Assembly: GCF_002078175.1 (NCBI RefSeq) | Contig: NZ_MWFK01000001.1 | Location: 4,774,001 to 4,838,000 of the forward strand | DNA from: Streptomyces sp. M41(2017) | GTDB taxonomy: Bacteria; Actinomycetota; Actinomycetes; Streptomycetales; Streptomycetaceae | DNA length: 64,000 nt | Reading direction: 5' to 3' | Shown here: positions 1 to 8,679 of the stretch, in pieces | How positions within the stretch are numbered: the first letter of the stretch is position 1 | Layout: each line of letters opens with the position of its first letter | Position numbers and translations under genes: made by a program | Notes under the pieces: model-generated | The model's database searches: none | What the model saw: only the letters and a program-made list of their open reading frames with translations | Told to the model about the DNA's origin: nothing

Positions 1-169
1 GCATCACCTTCTGAAAGAGGGTGTACGCCGCCGGGGCCAGGCTCATCGCGGTTCCGGGATGGCCGTTGCCCACCTTCTGCACGGCGTCAGCGGCCAGGAT
101 GCGGGCGGTGTCGACGGCTCGGCGGTCGAGCTCGGTCCAGGTGAAGTCGTCGGAGCTCTGCGTACTCAT
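1..169 (-). CDS. tkt: Transketolase, N-terminal part (runs off window)
   Basis: This is the first 56 codons of a minus-strand gene that continues beyond base 1. The product starts MSTQSSDDFTWTELDRRAVD and contains the thiamine-diphosphate-domain stretch VGNGHPGTAMSLAPAAYTLF, which is typical of bacterial transketolase. The enzyme moves two-carbon ketol units between sugar phosphates in the cytosolic non-oxidative pentose-phosphate pathway. The ATG at 167-169 is the natural start. In Streptomyces one of two tkt copies sits at the head of a tal-zwf pentose-phosphate cluster, which would lie just outside the window; that is inference from memory. Confidence 0.93.
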   Translation of the reverse strand, partial: MSTQSSDDFTWTELDRRAVDTARILAADAVQKVGNGHPGTAMSLAPAAYTLFQKVM

Positions 170-223
170 CTTCAAGAAGTCCTCACGGGAGGGGTCGTCG
201 CTGGTCGAACGCCTTCAAACCTA

Positions 224-238
224 AAAGTCAGACTTTTG
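224..238. promoter_or_regulatory. 15-bp perfect inverted repeat upstream of tkt
   Basis: AAAAGTC-A-GACTTTT is a perfect inverted repeat with one central base, in the 146-bp divergent gap between tkt (minus) and the AraC gene (plus). Its A/T content stands out from the surroundings, and it lies about 55 bp upstream of the tkt ATG, where a repressor or activator site would be expected. The protein that binds it is unknown. Confidence 0.5.
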
Positions 239-315
239 CCGGGGAAGGTGCCCGTGTGTCAGCCTTCGGTGAAAGTGGGACACGCAGAGTCGTGGCGAGC
301 CGACGCGAGAAGGAC

Positions 316-1245
316 ATGGCAGACAGAACCACCCAAGGCGGGAGCCCGGTCCGCAGCGGTGCCGCGGGCGCGGGCGGCACCCCGGACGGGATCAGGACGT
401 TTCCCTTCCCGTCCGACCTGAGCCTCTCCGGCGTCGGGATGCAGGTCGGCGCGATGGGCACCGGGCGCACCTGGCACGCGGAGGCCCCGCTGGAGCGCGT
501 GCACCGCATCGACTTCCACGTCGTGATGCTCTTCAGCGAGGGCCCGGTCCGGCACATGATCGACTTCGCCGAGTACGAGGCCGCGGCGGGCGACATCCTG
601 TGGATCCGCCCCGGCCAGGTGCACCGCTTCTCCAGCACCGACCGCTACCGCGGCACGGTCCTGACCATGCAGCCCGGGTTCCTGCCCCGCGCGACCGTCG
701 AGGCGACCGGCCTCTACCGGTACGACCTGCCCCCGCTGCTGCACCCCGCGGCGGACCGGCTGGCTGCCTTGGAGCACTCGCTCGCCCAGCTGGAGCGCGA
801 GTACGTCGACACCACCACGCTGCCGCTCAGCCTGCACACCTCGGTGCTGCGGCACGCGCTGACCGCGTTCCTGCTCCGCCTCGCCCATCTCGCGGCCAGT
901 TCCGCCGAGGCGGCCCGGGAACACACCGACACCACCTTCACCCGCTTCCGGGACGCGGTCGAGAAGGACTTCGCCACCAATCACAGCGTCAGCGCCTACG
1001 CCGACGGGCTCGGCTACTCGCGGCGCACCCTGGTCCGCGCGGTGCGCGCCGCCACGGGCGAGACGCCCAAGGGGTTCATCGACAAACGGGTGGTCCTGGA
1101 GGCCAAGCGGCTCCTCGCCCACACGGAGATGCCGATCGGGCGCATCGGGGTCGCCGTCGGCTTCCCGGACTCGGCGAACTTCTCGAAGTTCTTCCAGCAG
1201 CACACGGGCGCGGCTCCGGCGGCCTTCCGCGCCGAACTGCGCTGA
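316..1245 (+). CDS. AraC-family transcriptional regulator
   Basis: A 309-aa protein with the standard AraC layout. The N-terminal half is a cupin-like effector domain (HVVMLFSEGPVRHMIDF, then a segment on metal or ligand access, ILWIRPGQVHRF). The C-terminal double helix-turn-helix is at about residues 210-309, with VSAYADGLGYSRRTLVRAVR as the first HTH and PIGRIGVAVGFPDSANFSKF as the second. The ATG at 316 follows a GAGAAGGA ribosome-binding site; an upstream in-frame ATG at 256 would extend into the promoter region and is less likely. It may regulate itself, the divergent tkt or another locus. No obvious target is adjacent, because the next gene is convergent. Confidence 0.9.
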   Translation: MADRTTQGGSPVRSGAAGAGGTPDGIRTFPFPSDLSLSGVGMQVGAMGTGRTWHAEAPLERVHRIDFHVVMLFSEGPVRHMIDFAEYEAAAGDILWIRPGQVHRFSSTDRYRGTVLTMQPGFLPRATVEATGLYRYDLPPLLHPAADRLAALEHSLAQLEREYVDTTTLPLSLHTSVLRHALTAFLLRLAHLAASSAEAAREHTDTTFTRFRDAVEKDFATNHSVSAYADGLGYSRRTLVRAVRAATGETPKGFIDKRVVLEAKRLLAHTEMPIGRIGVAVGFPDSANFSKFFQQHTGAAPAAFRAELR

Positions 1246-1321
1246 GAGGGGCGGACCGTGCGGCCCGCCCCTCCCGTCCGGCCGGCCGTCCGGCCGTCGG
1301 TCACCGCTCCCCGCGGGGAGC
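1246..1321. terminator. Bidirectional terminator hairpins between convergent genes
   Basis: Two strong inverted repeats fill the gap between the convergent AraC and GH16 genes. The first is GAGGGGCGG (1246-1254) pairing with CCGCCCCTC (1265-1273), starting directly after the AraC stop. The second is the perfect palindrome GCTCCCCGCGGGGAGC (1306-1321). There is no U-tract, as is usual in Streptomyces. Confidence 0.65.
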
Positions 1322-1327
1322 CGCGGC

Positions 1328-2731
1328 TCAGTGACCGAAGTCGAACCAGTTGACGTTGACGAAGTCGGCCGGCTGACCGCTGGTGAAGGTCAGATAGACG
1401 TCGTGCGTCCCGGTGACGGAGCTGATGTTCGCCGGTACGGTCCGCCAGGACTGCCAGCCACCGGTGTTGCCGAGCGCGAAGCTGCCGACGGGCGTCGCGG
1501 TCCGGCTGTCGAGACGCACCTCGACGAGGCCGCTGACACTGCCGCCCGCGCCGCTCGCGACCCGCCCGTAGAACTGCCGGGCCGCCGTGGAACCGAAGTT
1601 GACGCCCTTGTAGAGCGCGTAGTCGCCGTTCGCGATGGAGCTGATGTTCTGGCCGCCGCCGGTGTCCGTGGTGGTCTCGGTGCCGACGCCCGCCTGCCCG
1701 TCGTACGACTCGGCCTGGATCGCGCCGTAGGCGTCACGGTTGCCGGTGGGCGGCGGGGTGGTCCCACCGCCGCCGCCGGCCGACTGGAGGACCTGGACGT
1801 AGTCGACGACCATCGGGTGGCCCGGCACCGTGCCGCTGTCCGGACCGCCGCCGAACGCGTCGGGGAAGCCGCCGCCCATCGCCACATTCAGGATCACGAA
1901 GTAGCCGTGGTTGGTGGCGTTCGCCCAGGTGGTCGCGTCGACCTGGTTCGCCTTCACCGTGTGGAAGTTGACCCCGTCGAGGTAGAAGCGGATCTCCTCG
2001 GGGCTCGTCGACCGGTCCCACTCCATGGCGTACGTGTGGAAGCCGGCCTGGCAGGTGCTGCCCGCGCACGGGGTGTTGCCGCCGATGCCGGACGTCTCGT
2101 TGCACGGGCCGCCCGGGTTGGTGCCGCAATGCATCGTGGCCCACTCGGTGTTGAGGCCCTGGACGTTCTCCATAATGTCCAGCTCGCCGACGCTCGGCCA
2201 GTTCTGGTAGTTGCCGCGGTACGGCGCGCCGAGCGCCCAGAACGCGGGCCAGTAGCCCTTGGCGGCGGCACCGGTCACGTTCGGCATCTGGAGCCGCGAC
2301 TCGACGCGCAGTTTGCCCCCGGCGGGCGGCTGGAAGTCGGTGCGCTTGGTCTCGATGCGGCCCGAGGTCCAGTTGCCGGACGCGTCACGGCGCGGGGTGA
2401 TCAGCAGATTGCCGCTGCCGTCCAGGGCGACGTTGTTGGTGCTGGAGGTCATCGTCTCGACCTCGCCCGTGCCCCAGTTGGCGGCGCCGCCCGGGTAACT
2501 GGTGCCCGTGTCGTACTGCCAGTTGGCGGTGTTGACGCCGGTTCCGGCCGTGCCGTTGAAGTCGTCGAGGAAGACCTGGGACCAGCCTGAGGGGGGAGTG
2601 GGGGCGGACGCGTTGGCGGGGAGGGTGGCGGCCGTCGCGGCGGCCGCGGCCAGACTCAGTGTGCTGACCACGGCGATGAGTACACGCCGGAGGGAGCCGC
2701 GTCTGACGGGTGTGCCGGAAGTTTCACTCAT
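1328..2731 (-). CDS. Secreted GH16 endo-beta-1,3-glucanase with C-terminal CBM6
   Basis: A 467-aa secreted glycoside hydrolase likely to cleave beta-1,3-glucan (laminarin, fungal or algal walls) outside the cell. The signal peptide has an arginine-rich n-region (RRGSLRR), a hydrophobic core and a probable cleavage after ANASA (residue 43). The GH16 domain spans about 45-320 and carries the catalytic ELDIME motif, with nucleophile Glu183 and acid/base Glu188. A Gly/Pro linker (GGGGGTTPPPTG) leads to a CBM6-like beta-sandwich (about 332-467). Two LacI-type operators sit upstream, so it is probably repressed until an oligosaccharide inducer appears. Laminarinase is the most likely specificity, but GH16 also includes other glucanases. 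Confidence 0.93.
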   Translation of the reverse strand: MSETSGTPVRRGSLRRVLIAVVSTLSLAAAAATAATLPANASAPTPPSGWSQVFLDDFNGTAGTGVNTANWQYDTGTSYPGGAANWGTGEVETMTSSTNNVALDGSGNLLITPRRDASGNWTSGRIETKRTDFQPPAGGKLRVESRLQMPNVTGAAAKGYWPAFWALGAPYRGNYQNWPSVGELDIMENVQGLNTEWATMHCGTNPGGPCNETSGIGGNTPCAGSTCQAGFHTYAMEWDRSTSPEEIRFYLDGVNFHTVKANQVDATTWANATNHGYFVILNVAMGGGFPDAFGGGPDSGTVPGHPMVVDYVQVLQSAGGGGGTTPPPTGNRDAYGAIQAESYDGQAGVGTETTTDTGGGQNISSIANGDYALYKGVNFGSTAARQFYGRVASGAGGSVSGLVEVRLDSRTATPVGSFALGNTGGWQSWRTVPANISSVTGTHDVYLTFTSGQPADFVNVNWFDFGH

Positions 2732-2774
2732 GGGTGCCTCTTCGGGTACGGAGTGTGGGGTGCGCGGGTAACCG

Positions 2775-2810
2775 TGAGAGCGCTCCCATGGACCTTTGAG
2801 AGCGCTCTCA
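2775..2810. promoter_or_regulatory. Tandem LacI/CebR-type operators upstream of GH16
   Basis: Two 14-bp palindromes occur 44 bp or more upstream of the GH16 start: TGAGAGCGCTCCCA (2775-2788) and the perfect TGAGAGCGCTCTCA (2797-2810). Their centres are 22 bp apart, about two helical turns, so two dimers would bind the same face. They closely match the Streptomyces CebR cellobiose-repressor consensus TGGGAGCGCTCCCA, which I know from memory. The cognate repressor (CebR or a beta-glucan paralogue) is not beside this gene. Confidence 0.8.
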
Positions 2811-2928
2811 CAGCAGCTGCGCGGCCAATGTGCTCTCTGTCACTCCGGCCGTCAAGAGGTGAAGCCGAGAAACTCCTTGCGCCGCACGGGAGTTCACGCC
2901 GTGAAAGAAGGAGTCACGTGGCCGGGGC

Positions 2929-2956
2929 GGGCGGCGTGCCGCGCCGGCACCCGCCC
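2929..2956 (-). terminator. Hairpin downstream of L,D-transpeptidase
   Basis: GGGCGG and GTGCCG (2929-2941, separated by a one-base bulge) pair with CGGCAC and CCGCCC (2945-2956) around a three-base loop. The stem lies 14 bp beyond the transpeptidase stop codon on the minus strand and would end that transcript before it reaches the GH16 promoter region. Confidence 0.6.
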
Positions 2957-2969
2957 TTCGGCGCCACCG

Positions 2970-4265
2970 TCACAGGGCGCTGCCCGCCTTCCAGTCCGCC
3001 CAGGACAGGTTCCAGCCGTTGAGGCCGTTCGACGCCTCGACGGTCCGTTCGCCGGAGTTCACGACCACCACCACGTCCCCGAGCATCGAGCTGTCGTAGA
3101 ACCGGTGGCCCGGCACGGAACGGTCCGCCCCGCCCTTCGCGTCGCGCAGGCCGATGCAGCCGTGGCTGGTGTTGCCGCTCCCGAACGCCGAGGACGCGGC
3201 CCAGTAGTTGCCGTGGATGAACGTGCCGGACGTGGTCAGACGCTGGGCGTGCGGCACGTCGGCGATGTCGTACTCGTCGCCGAGGCCCACGGTCGAGGAC
3301 TCCATCCGGGTCTGCCGCAGCCGCTCGCTGATCACCATGATCCCGGACCAGGTGGTGTGCTCCGTGTCACCGCCGGTGACCGGGTAGCTCGCGACGGCCG
3401 TGCCGTCCCGCTCGACCGTCATCGTGTCCTTCGCGAGATCCACGGTGCTCACCTGGCGACGGCCGATACGGAAGGTGACGTCCTTCGACTGGACGCCGTA
3501 GACGCCGTCCGCGCCCTCGACGTCCTTCAGCCGCAGGCTCAGCGTGATCTTCGTCCCGGCGGCCCAGTACTCCCGGGGCCGGAAGTCGAGCCGGGTGTTC
3601 CCGAACCAGTGGCCGACGATCTCGACCGCCGGCTCCGCCGTGACGGTGATGGCCTTCTCGACGGCCGCCCGGTCCGCCACGGCGTGCGTGAAGGCGATCG
3701 ACACGGGCATGCCGACACCCGAGGTGGAATTCGCCTCCGGCGTGAACCGGCCCACGAAGGTCTCGCCCGGGGACTTCGTGACGAAGCTCGTGATGTGTTC
3801 CGAGCCGTCGTCCGTCTTCGCCGTGACCGTGTATTTGGTGCCCGAGTACGGATGCCTCGTGGAGGTCCACCGGGTGCGGCCCGCGTCGAAGGATCCGGCC
3901 AGCAGGGAACCGTCGTTGCCGGACACCACGACCGTCGACAGGGTGCCGTCCGTCACGGCGATCCCGACCGGGCTGGTGAAGGCGGCCTTCTTCGTGCCGT
4001 CGGCCGGAGTGACGGTGACGGTCGGCGTCCTGACCTGGGGTGTCGCCCCAGAACCGGGCGTCGCGCCGCCGGTCGCCGTCCCGCCGGTACCCTCCGCCGC
4101 GTCGGCGGACGAGCCGCATCCGGTCAGGGCGAGGGCCGGTACGGCCGCGCCGAGCGCGGTGAGCACCCCGCGCCGTGACCAGGCGGGACGCGCCGTCCGG
4201 CGCGGGTGCCGTCCTGCGGTCTCCGGCACGGACGCGGGCCGGACGGATATCTCGGGGACCTCCAC
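2970..4265 (-). CDS. Lipoprotein L,D-transpeptidase (YkuD) with Ig-like domains
   Basis: This cell-envelope enzyme forms 3-3 crosslinks in peptidoglycan. An arginine pair and hydrophobic stretch (SRRGVLTALGAAVPALAL) end in the lipobox LTGC, so the mature protein is probably lipid-anchored. The middle resembles the paired Ig-like domains of mycobacterial LdtMt2. The C-terminal YkuD domain shows the His of HGNYWAAS and the catalytic SHGCIGLRD, with Cys370 as nucleophile. I chose the GTG at 4265 (431 aa) because a GAGGAAAGG ribosome-binding site stands six bases away. The in-frame ATG at 4325 has no good site and would put an unusually long 49-residue tail before the signal sequence. It stands alone. 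Confidence 0.9.
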   Translation of the reverse strand: MEVPEISVRPASVPETAGRHPRRTARPAWSRRGVLTALGAAVPALALTGCGSSADAAEGTGGTATGGATPGSGATPQVRTPTVTVTPADGTKKAAFTSPVGIAVTDGTLSTVVVSGNDGSLLAGSFDAGRTRWTSTRHPYSGTKYTVTAKTDDGSEHITSFVTKSPGETFVGRFTPEANSTSGVGMPVSIAFTHAVADRAAVEKAITVTAEPAVEIVGHWFGNTRLDFRPREYWAAGTKITLSLRLKDVEGADGVYGVQSKDVTFRIGRRQVSTVDLAKDTMTVERDGTAVASYPVTGGDTEHTTWSGIMVISERLRQTRMESSTVGLGDEYDIADVPHAQRLTTSGTFIHGNYWAASSAFGSGNTSHGCIGLRDAKGGADRSVPGHRFYDSSMLGDVVVVVNSGERTVEASNGLNGWNLSWADWKAGSAL

Positions 4266-4571
4266 GGAACGCCTTTCCTCGATTCTGCTCCCCCTTGCCT
4301 CCGAGGCATCTTGTGCGACGTTCATGGGTCGATTCTTTGAATTCGGCGTCCCTCACCTGAGATTCCTGTGAGGACTCCCGCGCAGACGTCCGGAATCCAC
4401 GGTGTCCGTCGGCCTCCTTCGGTGAACAGAGTAGGAAGCGCCGAACGGAATCCTGCGTTTCCGGTGAAAGCCCCCTCTTTTCATCCGGGGGTCTTTCCGG
4501 CGGCTCCGGCCGACGGGGGAGACGAAGGAGTTCCACCTGTCGGATCCGCACCCGACCCGCCGGAGGTATCC

Positions 4572-7322
4572 GTGAGTCCTGCCCGTGAGCGACCCACCGT
4601 GGCCATCGTCGGGGCGGGCGCGGCCGGCACCCTCACCGCCGTGCAGCTGTGCGAGACGGCGGCCCGCCGCCGGACGCCCCTCCGCCTCGTCCTGATCGAC
4701 CCCGCCCCCGAGGCCGGTCGCGGCACCGCGTACGCCACCACCGACCCCCGTCACCGGCTCAACGTGCCCGCGGGTGGCATGAGTTGCTACCCCGACGACC
4801 CCGGCCACTTCACCCGCTGGCTGTGCCGGCACGGCGAACCCACCGTCAGGCCGGCCGACTTCGCCACCCGCTACCGCTACGGCGCCTACCTCGCCGACAC
4901 CCTCGCGCGGGCCGTCGTCCACGCCCACGGCACGGTCGCCCTACAGCGGCTGCGGACCAGGGCCGAGGCCTGCACCCCCACCTCCGACGGCCGACCGGAA
5001 CTCCTGCTCGCCGACGGGACAAGCATGGTCGCCGACGCCGTGGTCCTCGCCACCGGACCGGCGGGCGCCACCGCCGGCTGGGCCCCGCCCCGCCTCCGCG
5101 CCTCGGAGCGCTTCGTCCGGAACCCCTGGGCACCGGGCGCCCTCGACGAGCTCCTCACCCGCCGGAACACGGGCGCCGACGACGGCGCCGGGGCCGACGT
5201 CCTGCTCGTCGGCACCGGCCTCACCGCGGTCGACCTGGCGCTCACCCTTGACCAGCCCGACCGCACCGTGCACGCCGTCTCCCGCACCGGACTGCTGCCC
5301 CAGCCGCACGCGCTGAGCCCCGCCGAGCCGATGGCCGCGCCCGACGACCTCGACGCCCCCACCCTCTCCGCGCTGCGCCGGACCGTCTACCGCCACATCG
5401 GCCGTGCGGTACGCACCCACGGCGACTGGCGGCCCGCCCTGGACAGCCTGCGCCCGCACACCGCGCGCCTCTGGCACAGCCTCACACCCGGCGAGCGCGC
5501 CGCGTTCCTGGAGCGCGAGGGCGCCCTGTGGAACACCCACCGCCACCGCATGGCGCCGGTCACGGCCGAAGCGGTGGAGCGGGCGCGAACGGCCCGACGG
5601 CTGCGCCTGCACACCGGGCGGATCACCGGCACGGCAGCACGACCCGACGGCACCCTCCTGGTGACCCTCTCCGACGGTACCTGCCTGGAGGCCGGATGGG
5701 TGATCGACTGCACCGGACCCGGCCCGCGCCCCGAAGACCCGCTGTGGCGTCGCCTGTTCGACGCCGACGCGGCGGTCCCCGGACCATTCGGCCTGGGCGT
5801 CGCGACCCGTGACGGGCGGCTCGTCGACGCGTCGGGGCGGACCGGCCCCGCCCTGTTCACCCTCGGCGCCCCACGCCGCGGGGAACTCTGGGAGACCACC
5901 GCGGTCCCCGAGATCCGCGCCCAGGCGGCCGACCTGGCCCAGCGGTTGCTCACCCTCCTCGTCCCGCCGCGACGAGCCGCCCGCCGCCGCCCCCTCGACT
6001 CCCACGGACTCCCGCTGTCCACCCACGCCGAAGCGGCGGCCGCCCACCGCAGCGGACTCGAACGGGTCCTCAAGGTCAGGTCGGGCGCCGCGGACGCCTT
6101 CCGCCGGGCCGTCGCGCTCGACCCCGGCTTCGCCCTCGGACACGCGGCGCTCGCCCTGCTCGGTCACGAGGGCGGCGCCGACGTGGACGTACCGAGAGCG
6201 CTGGCCGACGCCCGCCGCGCCGCGCGGGACCGGGCCGACGAACGCGAGCGCTCCTTCGTCGACGTGGTCGACCGCCGGGTGCGCGCCGGCACCCCCGACG
6301 CCGGCGCGGGCGCCCTGCTCGGCCACCTCGCCGCCCACCCGGCCGACGCGCTGGCCCTCGCCGCCGCCGTGCCCACCATCGCCTTCTCCGGCATCAACGA
6401 CCTCGACACCGCCTACGCGTTGAAGCTGGTCGAACAGGCCTCACCCGCCTACGACGGACACTGGTTCCCGGCCTCGCTGCTCGCCTTCCTGCGGCAGGAG
6501 CAGGGCCGCCGGGCGGAAGCGGCCGAACTGGCCCACCACGCCCTCGCCGCCGAGCCCGCCGCCGGGCACGCCGTGCACGCGCTGGCCCACGTCCACTACG
6601 AGTCGGGCGCCCACGCGAAGGGCCGCGACTGGCTGGACGCCTGGGTCTCCGGCCGGGGCAGGGGAGCCGTCCACCGGGCCCACTTCTCCTGGCACATCGC
6701 CCTGCACGAACTCGCCCTGGACGACGCCGAAGCCGTCCGCAGACGCTGGTCCGCCCAGCTGGCCCCGGGCCGGGTGACCGGCGTGCGTGCACTGGTCGAC
6801 TCGGGGTCCCTGCTGTGGCGGGCCCGGCTCAGCGACAGCTGGCGGGGCCGGACACCGGCGTCGGACGTGCTCGACAGCGTCGCCCCCGAGCACGTGGAGC
6901 GCCCGGCCACGGCCTTCACCGCCCTGCACGCGGCGGTCGCTCTCACGGCCGCCGGTGACCTCCCCGCCCTGCGCCGCCTCCGCGACCACGCCGCGGGTGC
7001 CGACCCGGTGCAGCGGGCGGTCGTCGCCCCGCTCTGCGAGGCCCTCGCCGCCCTCGTCGAGGAGCGCTTCGCCGACGCCGCCGCGGGCCTCACCGCACTC
7101 CTCCCGGTCCTCACCCGCGTCGGCGGCAGCGCGGCCCAGCGCGAGGTCGTGGAGGAGACCCTGTTCCACGCCCTCGTGGCGGCGGGCCGCTGCGAGGCGG
7201 CCCGCCGGCTGCTGACCACCCGCCTCGACCGGGCCGACGCCCCGAGGGACCGCCGGCTGCTTGCGGAGCTGGGCGCCGCCGGTGACCCCGCCGCTGCGGA
7301 CGTCAGCCGGTACGTGCCCTGA
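4572..7322 (+). CDS. FAD/NAD(P)-binding oxidoreductase fused to TPR (TTC38-like) protein
   Basis: A single 916-codon frame encodes two usually separate proteins. Residues 1 to about 470 form an FAD/NAD(P)-binding protein with the dinucleotide loop VAIVGAGAAGTLTA (GxGxxG at 14-19), a second Rossmann-like stretch (VLLVGTGLTAVDLAL) and a C-terminal ATG-like segment GWVIDCTGPG. From about residue 475 (LDSHGLPLSTHAEAAAAHRS) to the end is an alpha-helical repeat protein of the kind annotated as tetratricopeptide/TTC38-like, with paired helices such as FRRAVALDPGFALGHAALALL. There is no start codon or ribosome-binding site at the junction. The GTG at 4572 has GGAGG five bases upstream. The substrate is unknown. 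It ends 20 bp inside the convergent XRE gene. Confidence 0.8.
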   Translation: MSPARERPTVAIVGAGAAGTLTAVQLCETAARRRTPLRLVLIDPAPEAGRGTAYATTDPRHRLNVPAGGMSCYPDDPGHFTRWLCRHGEPTVRPADFATRYRYGAYLADTLARAVVHAHGTVALQRLRTRAEACTPTSDGRPELLLADGTSMVADAVVLATGPAGATAGWAPPRLRASERFVRNPWAPGALDELLTRRNTGADDGAGADVLLVGTGLTAVDLALTLDQPDRTVHAVSRTGLLPQPHALSPAEPMAAPDDLDAPTLSALRRTVYRHIGRAVRTHGDWRPALDSLRPHTARLWHSLTPGERAAFLEREGALWNTHRHRMAPVTAEAVERARTARRLRLHTGRITGTAARPDGTLLVTLSDGTCLEAGWVIDCTGPGPRPEDPLWRRLFDADAAVPGPFGLGVATRDGRLVDASGRTGPALFTLGAPRRGELWETTAVPEIRAQAADLAQRLLTLLVPPRRAARRRPLDSHGLPLSTHAEAAAAHRSGLERVLKVRSGAADAFRRAVALDPGFALGHAALALLGHEGGADVDVPRALADARRAARDRADERERSFVDVVDRRVRAGTPDAGAGALLGHLAAHPADALALAAAVPTIAFSGINDLDTAYALKLVEQASPAYDGHWFPASLLAFLRQEQGRRAEAAELAHHALAAEPAAGHAVHALAHVHYESGAHAKGRDWLDAWVSGRGRGAVHRAHFSWHIALHELALDDAEAVRRRWSAQLAPGRVTGVRALVDSGSLLWRARLSDSWRGRTPASDVLDSVAPEHVERPATAFTALHAAVALTAAGDLPALRRLRDHAAGADPVQRAVVAPLCEALAALVEERFADAAAGLTALLPVLTRVGGSAAQREVVEETLFHALVAAGRCEAARRLLTTRLDRADAPRDRRLLAELGAAGDPAAADVSRYVP

Positions 7323-7875
7323 GGTGGGCCCGTTCTCCCTGCTGTCCGAAGAGAACCAGGAGTTCCACGGTCCGGTCGTCGTCGGAGCCGAGCCAGTGGG
7401 GCACCCGCGTGTCGAACTCGGCCGCCTCGCCCGCCGTGAGAACGGTGGTCCGGTCGCCGAGCACGAGGCGGAGCCGGCCGGTGAGCACGTAGACCCATTC
7501 GAAGCCCTCGTGGGTCTTCAGGTCCGGTTGGACGCCGGGCCGGGGCGGGATGAGCAGTTTGTGGGCCTGGACGCCGCCGGGCCGGCTGAGGGGCACGTAG
7601 GTCATGCCGTCGCGGGTGACCGGGTTCAGGTGGATACGCGGGTCGCCCGTACGGGGCGCGCCGACGAGGTCGTCGAGCGGCACCGCGTAGATCTCGGCGA
7701 GCGGCAGCAGCAGCTCCAGGGTCGGCCTGCGGGCGCCGCCCTCCAGACGGGACAGGGTGCTCTCGTTGATCCCCGACCGCCCGGACACGTCCGCGAGGGT
7801 CAGTCCGCGTCGGCGCCGCAGTTCCCGCAGACGGGGTCCGACCGCGTCCAGCACGTCCTTCTTCGCGGTGCCCAT
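7303..7875 (-). CDS. XRE-family regulator with cupin sensor domain
   Basis: A 190-aa one-component regulator. The N-terminal HTH_XRE (about residues 12-67; LTLADVSGRSGINESTLSRL is the recognition part) is followed by a small linker and a cupin_2 barrel (THEGFEWVYVLTGRLRLVLG). Such proteins usually bind a small metabolite in the cupin and control one nearby operon. The start is uncertain: ATG 7875 gives the usual N-terminus and may be leaderless, while ATG 7899 adds eight residues. A TGCCG-AAA-CGGCA inverted repeat just upstream (7884-7896) may be its own operator. The divergent neighbour is a methyltransferase gene. Confidence 0.87.
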   Translation of the reverse strand: MGTAKKDVLDAVGPRLRELRRRRGLTLADVSGRSGINESTLSRLEGGARRPTLELLLPLAEIYAVPLDDLVGAPRTGDPRIHLNPVTRDGMTYVPLSRPGGVQAHKLLIPPRPGVQPDLKTHEGFEWVYVLTGRLRLVLGDRTTVLTAGEAAEFDTRVPHWLGSDDDRTVELLVLFGQQGERAHLRARTG

Positions 7876-8025
7876 ACCGGCAGCTTGCCGAAACGGCATG
7901 ATCCGTTGCAACTCCGGGAGCGGCGCTCGCATGCTCGGTTCGCCGGCACATCGCCCGGGAATCCCGCGGAGCGGGATGAGGCCCCGAGGCGCCGGTCACC
8001 CGCCGGCCACGCCCGAGAGGACCCC

Positions 8026-8658
8026 ATGAACGACAGCAGCACGGACTCCGCAGCCTTCTGGGAGAAGCACTACGCCGGCATGGACGCGCGGTGGGGCACC
8101 CGGCCCAACGTCGTCCTGACGGACCTGCTCGGCGACCTGGCGCCCGAGCCGGGCACCGCACTGGACCTCGGCTGCGGGCACGGCGGGGACGCCCTGTGGC
8201 TCGCGGGGCTCGGCTGGCACGTCACGGCCGTCGACGTGTCACAGACCGCCCTGGACCGGGTGGCCGCGGGAGCCGCGGCCGCCGGCGTGGCGGACCGTGT
8301 CACGCTCCGCCGCCACGATCTGGCCGAGACCTTCCCCGACGGAACCCACGACCTGGTCACCGCCACCTACTTCCACACCCCGGTCACCATCTCCCGCGAA
8401 CAGGTGCTCCGCCGGGCCGCCCGGGCGGTGGCCCCCGGTGGCCTGCTGGTCGTGATCGAGCACGCCTCACTGGCACCCTGGTCCTGGCAGGCCGGCCAGG
8501 ACATCCGTTTCCCCACGCCCGGCGAGGTCGTCGCGTCCCTGCACCTGGACGACACCTGGCGCGTCGAACGGGCCGAGGCACCCCGACGCACGGCCACCGG
8601 CCCGGAGGGGCGGACGGCGACGGTCACGGACAACGTGATCGCGGTACGACGCGACTGA
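8026..8658 (+). CDS. Class I SAM-dependent methyltransferase
   Basis: A 210-aa soluble protein with the methyltransferase fold. Motif I is ALDLGCGHGGDALWLA, the acidic residue ending beta-2 is in VTAVDVSQ, and motif post-I/IV is around HDLVTATYFHTPV. The middle (ISREQVLRRAARAVAPGGLLVVIEHAS) matches the family of small-molecule or tellurite-resistance-like methyltransferases. Start ATG 8026 has a GAGAGGA site. It diverges from the XRE-cupin gene, whose regulator probably controls it. The substrate is unknown. Confidence 0.87.
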   Translation: MNDSSTDSAAFWEKHYAGMDARWGTRPNVVLTDLLGDLAPEPGTALDLGCGHGGDALWLAGLGWHVTAVDVSQTALDRVAAGAAAAGVADRVTLRRHDLAETFPDGTHDLVTATYFHTPVTISREQVLRRAARAVAPGGLLVVIEHASLAPWSWQAGQDIRFPTPGEVVASLHLDDTWRVERAEAPRRTATGPEGRTATVTDNVIAVRRD

Positions 8659-8679
8659 CGGGACGCGGCCCCTGCGGGA

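Noticed and set aside
4941..6338. A 465-codon minus-strand frame inside the FAD-TPR gene
   Set aside because: Composition is Gly/Arg/Val-rich without motifs, as expected for the complementary strand of a high-GC gene.
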